Part shown: positions 12,166 through 24,975 of the stretch, in pieces
Numbering within the stretch: the stretch's first letter is position 1
Layout of the letters: the number at the start of each line of letters is the position of its first letter
Source of the DNA: Trichopria drosophilae
Taxonomy: Eukaryota; Arthropoda; Insecta; Hymenoptera; Diapriidae
Direction: 5' to 3'
NCBI GenBank assembly: GCA_030407085.1
Contig: CM059586.1
Coordinates: 32,847,501-32,911,500 of the forward strand
Length of the DNA stretch: 64,000 nt
The notes under the pieces: generated by a model
Told to the model about the DNA's origin: nothing
The model's input: the letters and a program-made list of their open reading frames with translations, nothing else
Database searches by the model: none
Program-made: the position numbers and the translations under genes

Positions 12166-12877
12166 CGAAGAACCGGACATCTCAAACGTGAGGCGAAAAA
12201 CCGGACAAGTCGGATTTGGGACGAAGAACCGGATATTTCGACAGTTGCGAAGAAAACCCGGACTCTTCAAAAGTTTTCGACGAAGAACCGACCATTTCAT
12301 GGTGTGCGATGAAGAACCCGACATTTTGGGGATCGGCGGTGGCTCAGTTGATAGAGTATCGGCTTCGTAATCAAAAAACCCTGGTTCGATCCCGGCCTCT
12401 GCCATCTGTCATCGGGACACCTCTGTATTTGTTTATAAGGGTCTAATAACGCCAAAGCTCAGGTGGTTCAGATTCCACCTTCATAAACTGTAAGTCCCGT
12501 CGCGATTTAGTCCCATATGGGTTTAGAAAAGTACACGTAAAATAATATAAAAAAAAACGACATTTCACAATTGTGCGACGAAGAACCGGACATTTCAAAA
12601 GTAGCTAGGATATAATAAATCGCTGTAGAAAATCTTGAAATGTCCGGTTCTACGCGGCAAGATTGCCAAAAGGTCGGTTCTTCGTCGCGAATAATTCTGG
12701 AATGTCCGGTTCTCCGCCAAAAATTCTGAAATGTCCTCTTCTTTGACCGATTAATCCGCCCCGGGATGTCTTGGGGAGCTCCTGAGGACGTCCTGGTATG
12801 GTCTTGTGCTGTTTGGGGATGCAAAATTTTCGAAATGTCTGGTTCTTTGTCTCGCGTTTGAGATGTCCGGTTCTTCG
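12166..12877. mobile_element. Hairpin-array element of GAAGAACCGGACATTTC units
   Basis: The left end, CGAAGAACCGGACATCTCAA, and the complement of the right end agree at 29 of the first 30 positions. Several degenerate units of about 30 bp (GACGAAGAACCGGACATTTC) run forward on the left (12166-12330, plus one near 12577-12600). They run in the reverse orientation on the right (12637-12877), where they read GAAATGTCCGGTTCTTCGTC. The core holds a tRNA-like unit (12335-12403) and an A-rich stretch near 12540-12560. Overlapping open frames with periodic EEP/NRT residues on both strands are products of the repeat. Confidence 0.75.
12335..12403 (+). mobile_element. tRNA-like head of a SINE-like unit
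   Basis: Has a tRNA layout. Acceptor strand GGCGGTG pairs at 6 of 7 positions with CTCTGCC. Next come a D-arm GCTCAGTTGATAGAG (A box), an anticodon-loop-like TTCGTAA (CGT, Thr-like) and a T-arm CTGGTTCGATCCCGG (B box). The 3' strand of the anticodon stem is lost (TCAAA in place of a complement), so it is not a working tRNA. With the A-rich tract about 150 bp downstream, a tRNA-derived SINE is the likely reading; a decayed tRNA pseudogene is the alternative. Confidence 0.6.
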
Positions 12878-13139
12878 CACCAGCTATTGAAACAGTATAT
12901 GACTGCACGCTCTGATGACCATTCGCTCCCCAGAATATGTTACATACGTGTTACTTCCCATAAATGACTAACATATTGGTCCTCTGTGAAGGATTCATAT
13001 TGTGGACATATTTGCTGAGTGACTCAGATACACAATCGCAGGCGGGGCCAGCTTTTGATTTCCATAAATTTTGGTATAAAATAAATCGAAAATGTTACCA
13101 AACTGCATTTCACATGAATATGTTTAGGGATTAACATTA

Positions 13140-13200
13140 GGTTCTGTTAGAGATTGGAAAATTGGTGGCCAATTTTGGTAATATGTTATTTAACAGAACC
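13140..13200. repeat. 61-bp hairpin element
   Basis: GGTTCTGTTA at the left end pairs with TTTAACAGAACC at the right end, around an interior that is itself partly self-complementary (AAATTGG..CCAATTT). Confidence 0.55.
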
Positions 13201-13699
13201 ATCCTCAAACAAGCTCTGGTACGATCAGCTGTGATCTAGTCTATGTGGAGGAGCAGGTTGCTTTGAATTGTATATTGTTTAGGTATAACCAAAAATGCTT
13301 CATTGTTTGAAGAGCACAAACTTCACACTATATTTTCAAACAATTCCATGAAGACGTCGTCTTTTAAAAATGATAATGGTCGTTATTGCAGGCACCTTTG
13401 TCTGATCATACATCAGATGATATCATCTAAGGAAGATGGATGAGCTAAAGTCATAATTGTATTTCCTCCTACAGAGAGAATATATTTTTGGGAATACATC
13501 TTCAAAAAATTCTTTTTTCAACGACATAAAGAATCGTTAAATGTGCCAGACATGGAATGTCATACCCGATTTCATATCCTCGAATTTTTAATAGTTGATT
13601 GAAACTCGAATTAAAAATAGTTGATCTTATATCATCTCCATTGAAGTTCCATTCGCGTAGCCGTGACATACGTGAGCTTATATTTATATATACGTGCAA

Positions 13700-14085
13700 T
13701 TTTATCGTTCTAGCATTCCGCGTGTCTTTCGCGGATTTTGCCGGGAGTTACTCATCATACGCAAGCGCAGTCACGTTTCGTAGACGTTCTGGCAAAAGCT
13801 CGAGAACAAGATGCGCGAGTGTCGGCTGCTTATTTTACCCACCGGCGCGTCCAATCCCCCTATACCCCCGCTCATCACGACTCGGTCTCAGATAGAATGC
13901 GGTGACCCAATTGTCGTATATAGAGCTACTGATGCTGCGCTTCCCATGTCGCGACCAAAGGCCGCTGTCCTCTACCTTCCCTTCACCCCTCCGCCCTTCT
14001 GCCCTTCTTCGCATTGTCTACGACTTTCTCAATCGGGCACTCTATTTCTTTCATTCTTTTATTCCCCAGACATGCTGCAATTGGT
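13700..14085. other. GC-rich island with overlapping open frames
   Basis: GC content is well above the flanks. Two plus-strand frames are open (13599-13895 and 13811-14143), the second being Pro/Ser/Leu-rich, which follows from the C-rich composition. No domain is recognised and no good splice pair was seen. It may be a promoter or 5' UTR, or an unannotated exon; function unknown. Confidence 0.25.
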
Positions 14086-14332
14086 TGTTTCACCTTTGCT
14101 GATTTTCTCCGTCAATAGCAGTGATAGGACATTTTGTAATTAGTTGAGGAGTCACATTCTGTCATGACTGGTGGACTGAAAGTCTCTTTAATTGTTTGTA
14201 AGACTTGCCTACAAGTTAATTAGCTACAAGTTATTTTAGATGCAGTCGAATTTATGTCGCCTGAGTCAAATATAATGCCTTATTTTGTTGAACATCAGTT
14301 TCAAACACCTTTGTGAATACGTACTGGTGACA

Positions 14333-14945
14333 GCGACAGGTGACTTTATTCAAAGATGCAACAAACTTAAAAAAACTTGATTTATATTATAATGACCTCA
14401 ACAAACTGTGGTACCAAAGCAAAAAACTTCCGCGCGAGTTTATAGTCATAATAAACCAGCTACGATCGAATCAATATAATATGAACGCGTCCCTCGCGAG
14501 AGTGTCTTTAACCCTCCTGAGCACGAGTTTTTTTTCCCATATGGAAACAATGTAGTTTGGACAGGAGGATTAATCAGCGATCACGGATGTCCATGTGGCT
14601 TTGCTAAGCAATATATTGACCACATTTTATGGACCTGCCCAATATATTTCGACCAAAGAATATAACTGAGCGAGCAGCTTTCTCAACACAATCTTATCCA
14701 CCCCTTTGCATCGAAGTGCTGATCCAAGAGCCCAATTTTGCTGCGTGTTTTTGCATACTAAGATTCCTTAAAAATTGTTCACTGCGCATTTAGTCAATTT
14801 GCAGTAGTAAATTTACCTATCCAAAAGTACCATATTTCTGTAATCGAATGTAATTTTATGTAACATACCTCAATCTCATGTCTAATTTGTTATAAGCGTA
14901 TTTCTTACAATGTAAAGCGAATAAATTTTAAAATAAATTTGGAAC
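14333..14945 (+). mobile_element. I-like non-LTR retrotransposon, 3' remnant
   Basis: The frame beginning at 14340 carries KLPREFIVIINQLRS, matching the region just before the C-terminal zinc knuckle in I-clade LINEs. After an inserted MITE, the reading resumes with GCPCG, a spacer, DHILWTCP, then YFDQR, which is the CCHC-like end of such ORF2 proteins. The frame then hits stops. An AATAAA-rich tail near 14920-14945 may be the 3' end. The element is severely 5' truncated and non-functional. Confidence 0.7.
14512..14569. mobile_element. piggyBac-like MITE inserted in the LINE (58 bp)
   Basis: TTAA target duplications sit at 14508-14511 and 14570-14573. Ends are CCCTCCTGAGCAC and ACAGGAGGA. 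The interior CCCATATGGAAACAATGTA is the reverse complement of the 27.3-kb copy. The insertion splits the LINE reading frame precisely. It is a shortened copy with one eroded end. Confidence 0.8.
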
Positions 14946-17789
14946 AATCGGCTGACATCCAGGTCTGTTTGAAATGTCGACCAAAATATAAACGTGGTTC
15001 CTTATTTCCAAAACTATATGAAGCTTTAAGAATATCAGGATTCGAATAAAGGAGAGAGAATAAACGAGTCTAGGAATAATGTCCTAGAACCGAGAAAGTT
15101 TAGCAGATGTTCATGAAAAACTCCTGAAGAGAATATGAACCTACATAGAGAAATTTCTAGGTATATCATGATTGCATCTTACTTTTGTTTACTCCTTTTT
15201 TGCCCTGTAACTGAAAAACACGAAACCACGCTGATAGATGATAATCCAATGCTTTTAGAGGTTAAGGAAGCTACAAAACCAAAGCTTTACGCAAAACCTA
15301 GACGTTTTTTCCCTTGTAGTTAATAAATGTTTACATTTTGACAATTTAGTCATCGTATGATTTATGTGTAAATTTGGTCTTTCATTAGCTGATGGTCGGC
15401 AAATGCCATGTCATAGTAAAGATTGGAAAGAGATTGTTGAAGATCCTGAGATCCAGATGTTGACAAACATTATTATTGGCAATGACACAGAAAAAAAAAA
15501 TCGACATACATGACTCGAAAAGATGTGGTGTTTCATAAAACAAAAACAGATTTTTCGAAGTGCGGTGTAAATCTCTTAATAAAGACTTCCGTGAACGAAG
15601 TAGTTATTGATACGAGTTCCTTAAAATGATAAAACTAAATCTACTGTTCCGTGTCGAATAGTCCATAATCCTTAAACCACTTACCAACCCTCAATACTAA
15701 ACCCTACCAATTATACCCTAAATAAGAACCATAATCCCCCAATTGGAAGGTAAGGGATTCAGTCGGTAGTTGACCTGCAGAGTAAAACTAATTGAAAGAG
15801 TAGAGCATTTCCCATTGGAAGTTAACGAATATCCACTTCCAGCAACTATCAATATTTTCAATGGAAAGCAAATGAATATTTTAAAGGTTACGCAAACTGT
15901 ATCGAAGAGAACTCATAAGGAATAAATTCGTTGTTACAAACATTTGCTTAGCGATCTGGGTTCTAAAGTAAAAGTTAGTTGTGTCAACTAGTAAAGAGAT
16001 GAACCAAGGAAATAGAAGTGATCACTTACGTCAATAAGGCTTTATTCTTGGGAAGCTGTGGATCATTTTCGAAATAATTTTGGTGGTAGATTCCGAATCC
16101 GGGGTTTGAATCGGTTCATCAAGAGGATATTTCAGGTTATGTACTTGAAAAATGCAAACGTTTTTGGGATTAATGCCATACTTTAAGATGGCCACAACTT
16201 TATGAAAAGGAATCTAAGGTAGTCGAGTAATAGGCACTAAATGGCACAGCTAATTAAAAATCTTAAAATATTTGAAAATTGTTACGGATTTCTAGCTTCG
16301 GATTCGATGCTTAAAATTCGAAAAGCACTAATGTCTTATCCTCAACATCCAAGACCTGCATTGTTGTAGACTTGCGTAATCAATTAGTCAGTTTATCTAA
16401 GTCGCAATAACAATATCTTCACGTGGATTGCAAGTCTGAACTTAAATTAGTTGCATCAACCGAGTCTGGGTTCCAAGGGAGACAGAATTTTTGCAGTTAG
16501 AATGATATAGTCGCACGACCCATCAACTTTTTTTTTCATTCCCGTCTACATCGTAGGACCTATCTCCAGCAAAGATGGAACTTTAGTGGGATTTTGCCGA
16601 TAGGACAGATTATCGGTAAGTTGAAATAAGGAATAATTTCACCAAATTGTCATAAAAAAACTTCCGGATTTCCGCTAATTTCCTGCAAATATGTACCATT
16701 GTTTTTATTACAGACACCGTTTCGACTGATAGGCAATTACCATTCATTAATGTTCATGTGTCAAATTGAGATACCATCATCTATTAATGTCATCCATAAA
16801 ATCGTCATGAATGGTAAAGCGAAGTCTACTTGATGTCTATTTTCAGTTGTCACTGAACACGATATATTTAGCGAAATGTGTCCTCTATGTATGTCCATTT
16901 CATTCTCTCAATCTGAAAGTATCACAAGAATAATTACGCAAATATTGTCCAACAATAAAAACAGATTGACCCGTGACGTATCTTTCGTGACTCACACCTG
17001 CAGAGAAAATGGAGGCTTTTTGGCACGGAACAATTATGTTACCGTTATTTTAATTATAACCATCGTTGACTAGTCGTAGTCACAATTGGAAAGTATATAC
17101 TCCAATTGCCGTGATTCGTGATGAGTAACTCTTCCTGCCAACAACGCGAAGCGACGGTAAAATCGCGCGAAGGCGGAATGACCTATAAATAAGCGCGAAG
17201 CGAATTGGCGCCGCACTCTATGCGACAGAATCGAAATTCCGTCAGTCGTAGGTCAATTCGAAACATTACAGAGACATCGACGACTCATCTCGTCACGGTT
17301 CAAAATTTTGTGATCGAATCTTCTGGTATTTTATGTGACTACTTTATTTATCACATCTTACGTTAAACGTCTTTTTAACCCATTGCTCAATTAACCATTT
17401 CAAAATAGAAAATTCTCATTGAACATTTTCTTAGTTAACTAACATTTATTATTTGGTGGTAGCGCTATCTGTGGTAAAAATCTCGATGTTTTTGTGCTAC
17501 CATCGAGTTGTTCAGATATATGTGCTAATTAGTTACTATCTCCTTAAAAATGTATTGTGAAATAGCAAATGGCATTTTTGACATTCTTGTGTAAGTTTAT
17601 TTTTTGTATTTAATGTGCTGGGTACTTCTATCAAGTTGCGTTGAAGAATTATATGTTAAAGAATAATTTGAATAAAATAGAAAAATGGAGCGGTTGAATT
17701 GAATATTTTCCATGAATATTAACTTTCTTGATACAAGGTAATCAACAATAATTCATTTCTTGAATCCTTTCCGGCACACATTTTTCTGA
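14946..17789. other. No recognised gene; short GC-rich patch at 17140-17300
   Basis: Mostly AT-rich with short open frames. A small palindrome (CACAATTGGA..TCCAATTGCCGTG, 17091-17116) and a patch with repeated GCGAAGCGA words (17145-17210) are the only structures noticed. Confidence 0.4.
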
Positions 17790-18110
17790 TGGACCATTTT
17801 TCATGAAACTCGGTACTCGGGTTTTTTTGGGATCGCTGATTACGAATCTGAACTCAGAGTTTGAAAATTGAAAAAGACGGATCAAGATGAAACTAATTTA
17901 TGAAACTAGGTACTTCGTAATCTGAGTTCATATTTGTAATAAGTGACCCCAAAAATCCCCTAACACCCAGTTTCGTTTGTAACTTTTACATTTTTAATTG
18001 GCCATATTCAATCCGGCGTGTTTAATTTTCAAAATCTGAGTTCAGATTCGTCATTCGCGACCTTAAAAACCTCCGAGTACCCAGTTTCATCGCAATCCGA
18101 TTGAGCATTT
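17790..18110. mobile_element. Inverted-array element of TCGCTGATTACGAATC units, copy B
   Basis: The left arm runs CATGAAACTCGGTACTCGGG, then TTTTTTGGGATCGCTGATTA, then CGAATCTGAACTCAG. The right arm has the complementary order, ending CTCCGAGTACCCAGTTTCATCG. Terminal arms of about 75 bp are roughly 80% alike. A middle unit (TAATCTGAGTTCATATTTGT, AGTGACCCC) repeats the motif again. It shares its core word with the 57.6-kb element. Confidence 0.7.
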
Positions 18111-19368
18111 GCCAGCGACTATATTGCTTCTATAAAAATGAAGATTTTTGGTTGTTTATTTGTTTATAAATCATAATGCGTAATAAATCTTGACTTCAAT
18201 GCAAGGTTAAGCACTTCTTCAACTCCCGCTTACATTCAATTAAAAAAAACGTTCCCACATGTATTATTTTGTCTTTAAAAACTCCAATTGTCAACTATAT
18301 TCTGGTGGCTAATATTATATTACGAAAGAGGATTACACATTTATTTAAGTGTCATATGACTAGTAAATATATATATATATATATCAAACGTACTGGATTA
18401 TCCTAATTTAAGGAAATTAATACTGAGATCAAAACGTATAATGATTGGCCGAAAAACATAGTGATCAACAGAGGCCAATCCAGCCTATAGCATGTTTATT
18501 TCAATTAAAACGAAAGAACAACAAAGACGACAAATTATATGAAGTGTATTGGCGTTTGAATATATTTTGATAAAAAAAGTTGAAAATTGCAGAAATATCG
18601 AACCTGTAAATTTTTAGTGCCATTTGTTACCTTTTTATCCATAAGTGATCTAAAAATGTGAAAAAGGCAACTATCCTTCGAATTCAGATTTAAGCGCCCC
18701 AAAATGTTATTTACTTTAAAAGAAAAAAAAAGTATTACGTTAAGTCATGAATAACAGCCAGTTAAAAAAACATGATCGTTTAGGAAACGCGTTTCAAGAT
18801 TTTATTTGATTTTTTTTTTAAGTCATTAGCAAAATAATGTATCTATACAATTTTCTATGCCATGGTGCATCTAGAGACTTCTATTGGCGCTTTTAAGTTA
18901 CTATTCTTACCACACTATAGTAATACACGGAAAATGATTACTTGTCCTTACTACAAAACTAGGAAGAACGGTGCTTGTTGGTACAAGAAACTTATTGGGT
19001 GTACCAACTACTGGAGGTTTGCAACAAAACCGAAATATTAATCTTTACCATGATAGATAGGTGCTCCTACAAACAAAGTGGTTCGGCCAGTAAAAAGAAA
19101 TAGTGAACCTAACTACTACCTATGTCGTAATTATGAGGTTGTATTTACAAAATTAAAAATGGCGAATCCAAAATGACGGAACAAATTTTACAAAACTTTT
19201 TTGTTTTTCATTTAACTTCATATCTAGTTGCCTTTTAGGTCGCTGATTTTGGTTCTCCGATTCGAAATCAGCAACCCCAAAAAAAACGCTCAGATATCAA
19301 CATTTGTGGAAAGGAATTTTTACTTCATATGTGCATGTATACATTTTAGGAGTTTTCGAGTAATTCAG
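18111..19368. other. AT-rich region; (TA)n and a degenerate repeat patch
   Basis: A (TA)n run lies at 18366-18384. 18930-19140 contains several GGTACAA, TACTAC and TAGTAA-like words, possibly a decayed array. A lone TCGCTGATTTTGG..CGAAATCAGCAACCCC hairpin of the 17.8-kb motif type is at 19240-19282. Confidence 0.4.
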
Positions 19369-19600
19369 GGATTACTCTCTAAATTTCTTGGAGTGAGAAT
19401 TCATACTTTAGTTAAGGAAAACTGAGCTACTCTAGTGAAAGAGAGAATATACAACTCTTTAAAAGTGAAATTTCAATCTAAGAGAGTGAAAATTCACTCT
19501 TTCCCTACGAGTCGTGGAGTTGACAACTGTGGAGGAAAGAGTGAATTTCCACTCTTAAAGAGTTGAATATTCACTCGTTCATGAGAGTATCACACTTAAG
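19369..19600. repeat. Palindromic array of GAGTGAAAATTCACTC units
   Basis: The left arm AACTCTTTAAAAGTGAAATTTC, then GAGAGTGAAAATTCACTCTT (19450-19500), pairs with the right arm GGAAAGAGTGAATTTCCACT, CTTAAAGAGTTGAATATTCA (19535-19585). Each unit is itself nearly self-complementary. The outer flanks carry further decayed units. Confidence 0.65.
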
Positions 19601-21303
19601 TAGACGGAGAGAAATTATAGATGTTACCGGATACATTTTTCTCTCTGTGCAGTCTTATTTGCAAGTGATCTGAATAAGTTATCTTTGCACAATAAAATAT
19701 AGGTATTGTTATTAACAGTAGAAATATTATTAACCGGCTAGAATTAAAACATGAACAAATTGTGACTTGTAAAAATAGAATTAACGAAATTGTACTAAGA
19801 GGACTGATGAGCACTTTAAATAGGAGTTGCTCGGCTCGCTACTATTTGTCTTGGGAGCAACCACATGGTAAACACGTAAATCAATGCGGAGGCGGTGTGT
19901 GCACTGTAGGAAACGTGAGGAATACCTCTTCGATGTACGATCTTTTGTTGGAAATGTTACGGGGAATTTATTTTACTGGAAAATAAGAAACTATTAATAA
20001 AATAAGGAACTTTCCTAACAATTATAGTTTTGCTGATGAATACCTTAAGGCATTTCGGACATTGTAAATATTGTGCTTTATGTTGGTAATTAAGAAATAT
20101 AGTCACCTAATCAGTACTCATTCACACTGGAAATGAAAATGAGATAAAGTAACATCTTCAATTGCATATTTTTATACATGCAGAGCAACCTGAATAATAA
20201 AATGGATAACCAGGGAAAAAAACTGAAATTGTTCATCTGCTCGTTGTCTCCTTTACTGAACAAATTAAATATAATTAATGGCAACTAAAATTAAAACTAT
20301 ATGATTATAAAATGCATAATTTATGAACATTTTTGTAAAGTAATATAAAGAAAACTTTCTAAATGAATTATTTTCCTTCTCTCTTCATTTTACAAGATCA
20401 CGACTTCATAACCATCAGAAATGAAAGAAACTTGATTATTTAATTTAAACAATTAGTAATTCTTACACCCCTTGAACCCCGTCATGATGGAGGCCCTAAC
20501 TAGAGGAACAATGTAAAAGTAGAGATTCTTAAGAACAATGTGATTTTGTAATGACTACAGTGCGACAGTAATGCGCGTATGCACCCTTGCCTTGGTGTCC
20601 AAAGTTTGACAGAATTGAAGTCCAATTAGAACTTGTAAACTTACGAAGTAGTTCTTAGAATCGTAACTAGAGCACTGGGTTCGGCACCCAAGCACTATTA
20701 CGAGCTTTGCTGTGGATTAAACTTTTCATCCGATGAAAGCTGAACTAAGACAGCCATGAGGGTAAAAAGCCTGCATGGTCAGGATGAAAGATCAAGGTGT
20801 GCCAAACTTTCTGTATGCAGAATGAATAATGGTAACCAACAATTGAATTTACATTTTCAAACATGTACTTCAAAATGTATTGTCATACACAATACTATAA
20901 CAGTAAGTTTTGTAATAGTTGTTAAAAACATAAAACCCAAAATGTAATGAATATATTTGTAACGAGTCCAGCGTTACTCACTATCCGTAAAGTTTGATAC
21001 TATACTGATTAATTGCGGTCAAAATTGTAATTATCAACTAGGTATAGCATAAAAACTAGAATTTAACCGTTATCGACTACCCAATTATATAGTTTTCTAG
21101 TGTGTATTTTACTATTTCCCTAGCCAAACAATTATGTCTCCTATAAAGATAAAAAAGGATCATGCAACCATCATCCTTCGCATTACTACATACCGATGAC
21201 CAATTCCTTACTATTTAAACTACTGTACTAATTCTCATTATGGGTTCCTTTTAGGATTTATATGAAGTATAGGGACATAGTAGGGAAGAGATTCCAGATT
21301 CTT
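19601..21303. other. AT-rich region, nothing recognised
   Basis: Short open frames only. 21060-21290 has several ACTATTT/TACTA words that resemble the duplicated block at 21304 and 24533. Confidence 0.4.
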
Positions 21304-21362
21304 TCTTCAGAACCGGAAAATGTCGCGTGGTCTTACCATTTGTACCGTTACTACTTAAGAAT
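21304..21362. repeat. Dispersed repeat block, copy 1
   Basis: CTTCAGAACC, then TGTCG/TCTG..GTGGTCTTACCATTTGTACC and GTTACTACTTAAGAAT recur in the same orientation at 24533-24593 with about 80% identity by eye. Confidence 0.55.
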
Positions 21363-22522
21363 TCGACTTTTGCATGTAATATAAAAATAATAATTTTAAC
21401 TTTAATAGGTATATTACTGTTTTGCGATAGTCAGTGCAATAGAAGTTCTATTTTAAAGATGAATTTTTAGGCATACCTATGCAGATACAAACAAGAAATA
21501 TGCTAAAATCAATACAAATTCGGGGTACTAAATTAATTTCACAGTATGAAAATATGTCCATTATAAGAACTTAGAGCATTTTCATAGAATGGAAAGTCGT
21601 ACATACTATCCAAGTTATCAATAATTAATACAAATCCTTCATTATGGTAATTTAGATTCCAAATAACTTATTTCGCATTACTAATTTTAAAAAATGTCGA
21701 GAAATTTATAGCGTGTTTTACGACTGCTTAAACACTGCAGTAACTTTTACGTACGTTTATGACCTTGAACATTACAACATACCACCGTAAATACGATTAA
21801 TGAAAACGGATCATAAACGAATCAAGTGCAAATTATATCTATCACGTTGATTGCGTATGATTTGTTAACTACTGGATATTTGCTATCAATCGGAATTGCA
21901 CTTTACCTTTACGTCCTCGACATAAAGCAATTATATATTTTTTTCGAATATTATTCATGTGACATATTAAAGCGTCATTGGTAATTTGAGGTTAAGTAGG
22001 GACATTCGAATCGACAGTTGATACCGCTTGCGAAATCATTTGCGTAAATATAACGTCGGAACCTAGAAGCCCGTGTTGTATTTCCACCAGTATACGCGAC
22101 GTAAGGTTTCCTGTCAATAATGAAAGTATATGCGAAAGAAATAACACGATTGTGTTAATTGATCGATGTTTAATTATATGCCATAAATGAAAAATACTTT
22201 TAAATTACAGATGTAAGTCAACTATTACAAGTAACACAGCATGTAAGGGATTAGTCCAATTTGTTCGTAATTTGATGATAGTTTGCTAATTTAAAATTTG
22301 AATTCAAATGTAACATTTTATTTTCTTTCAAAAAGTAATGCCAAATAATGGCATTTTGAGAAATAAATGTAAAACTATTTCTGAGATGATGGATAAAAAT
22401 GTTTAAATTGTAATTTTGACGCTTAATTACGCGTGGTAAAGAAGGACCTTTGAATATCAAATATATTGCAGTTTAAGAAATCTGTCAACAAAAATGATTA
22501 TACTGATAGATAAAATGTACGT

Positions 22523-22601
22523 AACTTTTTCTGAAGAAACGAAATCTGATATAAAAAAAAAAACGGAATTTAATTTTTTTTTTCGATTCTTCAGAAAAAG
22601 T
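22523..22601. repeat. Hairpin around an A-rich/T-rich core
   Basis: ACTTTTTCTGAAGAA (from 22524) is the exact complement of TTCTTCAGAAAAAGT (22587-22601). The loop holds an A-run followed by a T-run, so the hairpin could extend inward. Confidence 0.6.
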
Positions 22602-23310
22602 GAACTCCTTGTTGAGCAATTAAAAATGAGTATTTTAACGCCACTAAGAGTTTTTTAGCTTTATCACTAGCAAGAAATAAAAATACAGATATGTTGATGA
22701 AAGAGTCATGTAGACCAAGAAATTCTCCTTAAAATGACAAAACAAATTTCCGTGCGACCAAAATTAACCGAGATAATCAAGATTTAGGTTGAAAAAAATT
22801 AGGCCCCTGGATTATATATATTTCCGTCTATTTCAGGGGTCTTCTCTTTTTGCAATTAATTTCGACTCGATCTTTGACAAATAAATCGCCGAAACCTCGG
22901 TTTGTTATAATACTGTTCGGAACATAAAGAATAGAAGAATATTTGGGAGTTTTTTCAAAATTTTAAAAACTGTCCACGTGTCAAAAACATGAAGGATTTT
23001 TTGGATCCTTCCTTTAAAAATTCGTGAAAATAAATATTTTTATCCGAAAGTTCATTTAAAAAACTACAAAAACCATGTTGCGCATAATTTGTTGTCTCAT
23101 TCTTTTCGGGTTTAAATAAATTAACTGAATCGAACGATTAAAATCGAATTATGCTAAAAGTCCTATAACATGCCATAATCTCGTTATATAAAGGTTATAT
23201 GTGGTTCAAAATAGTTAATTTTCACGTTCTAACAGAAACAGAGTAGCAAATTAAAAATTATAAAATATGTCCAAAAAAGTTGCTAATTTGACATGGAATG
23301 TCCCATTAAT

Positions 23311-23328
23311 ACTCCTTATATAAGGAGT
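23311..23328. repeat. Perfect 18-bp palindrome
   Basis: ACTCCTTATATAAGGAGT. Just upstream, GACATGGAATGTCCCAT (23291-23307) resembles the tip of the 47.5-kb foldback element and may be a solo end. Confidence 0.5.
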
Positions 23329-23818
23329 TAACCTACTTGCATCGAAAAAAAAGGTAATTTTTACGAATTTTATCAAAGAAAACTACGAAACTTTTGTAAA
23401 CGATCATCAATTTTCAGTATTTTTTTATTGAAAAATATTACGTAGTTGAGTTACTAATTGTCTTTAAAAATGGTATTTTTATTTTTACTTTCTGCTGTGA
23501 ACTGGATCACCAAAAACAGAATATGGCGTTGGACTTAGTTTAATAACAAAATAAATTTGTATTTGATAGAATAATTAAAAAATACGCATTTTTTCCGAAA
23601 TGGCGAACAATTAAAGTTAATGGTTTGATTATTACTAAAAAGAAGATGTTTTTATGCTATAAAACGGCGTTTGTTTAACAAAAAAAATCATATGGTTATG
23701 GATTGATTCAGTAATTTTTGAGTAAATTATACATCTTCAAAAATGTAATTACGAGAAAGAGACTAAAGTTTCGTGTTTACGTAACGGATTTTTCTCTTTC
23801 GACGTTTATATCTTAGTT

Positions 23819-23980
23819 GACTTATTTTCAGTGGGATCACTCGTATTTAAAAAAATGAAACAAAAATTAGCTTTTTTTTAAACTTACAAGTGTGGTTATT
23901 CTCGTAATAAATAACTTCACATTTATATTTAGGTTCATTTCAATAGTAGTTTGCAATGTATTTTACTTCCTAGATAATGA
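23819..23980 (+). repeat. Direct duplication, copy 1 (~160 bp)
   Basis: Runs from GACTTATTTTCAGTGGGATC to CTAGATAATGATA. It is repeated in the same orientation at 24812-24968 with roughly 85% identity and one ~8-bp gap. No coding content. Confidence 0.7.
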
Positions 23981-24532
23981 TATTCTCATTTCGAGTTTAT
24001 CTTGATTATTTTATTTTCTGGGCTTGGTATACCAATATACGAAATATCTGCACCCCAAGGCCTCAATATAGGATTGAACGGTTAACGCACTGAAACTATA
24101 TTTCTTACTAGTGAGTGTAAAGTAATAAAATTACATCATATGGTATTTGACGATGTAATATGTCACGTCGATCATTGACCGCTTAGTCATTAATCTTAAT
24201 TTAAGGCAACGTTAACGAACATAATTTATTATATGTGAAGGGAATAGATTTTACGGTGATATTGAACACGGATGTGTGCAAATATTTGTTCGCACTTAAT
24301 TACGATTTATCATAATTCTGTATTTTTTATGCGATAGCATAACGGTGTTGTAATTTTTTATTAAAACTCATTTATAAACTGTAGTTAGAAATCTCTCCAT
24401 TATTTGGGCCTGAGTGTAGGCACTATTTATCCACGAAAAACTGTTCTATAAGCCAAATACATTTTCAAGATGTGAACATTAATCGAAAATGATGTAAATA
24501 TAATCTAAAATGTGCGTTTAAAATACGCCTGT

Positions 24533-24593
24533 CTTCAGAACCAAGTAATATCTGTAGGTTGTCTTACTATTTGTACCGTTACTACTTAAGAAT
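24533..24593. repeat. Dispersed repeat block, copy 2
   Basis: Second copy of the 21304-21362 block, followed by a further degenerate unit, TGTCCCTACTACTTAAGTAG (24640-24659), that contains a CTACTTAAGTAG palindrome. Confidence 0.55.
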
Positions 24594-24811
24594 GAACCTT
24601 TTCTACTTACATGCCCTGCAGAAACTGGCTAGACTATTGTCCCTACTACTTAAGTAGTAAATACTTTGTGAACAAAATATGTTTAACATTAATAGTTATT
24701 TATTGTTATAATATGCCTTTAGACATTCTTGACTTTTAAGTCATGCTTAAAGTTAAAATTATCAATTTTGACGAAAAAATGCTTTCCTATAGTCTAAACT
24801 TATTTCTATTA

Positions 24812-24968
24812 GACTTATTTTCAGTGTGATTACTCGTATTTAAAAAAATAAAACAGAAATCAGTTTTGAACTTATGAGTGGAGTTAATTTCGTAATAAAT
24901 AACTTCACATTGATATTTAGGTTCATTTCAATAGTAGTTTGCGATGTATTTTTCTTCGTAGATAATGA
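24812..24968 (+). repeat. Direct duplication, copy 2 (~157 bp)
   Basis: Mate of 23819-23980. It ends directly against the 24.98-kb array, which may have inserted at or near its edge. Confidence 0.7.
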
Positions 24969-24975
24969 ATTTGAT

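Noticed and set aside
12507..12908. 133-codon minus-strand open frame
   Set aside because: Lies in the GAACCGGACATTTC array arm; the recurring residues reflect the repeat unit.
20640..20740. tRNA-like GGGTTCGGCACCC
   Set aside because: A T-arm-like hairpin only; no A box, acceptor or anticodon arm.
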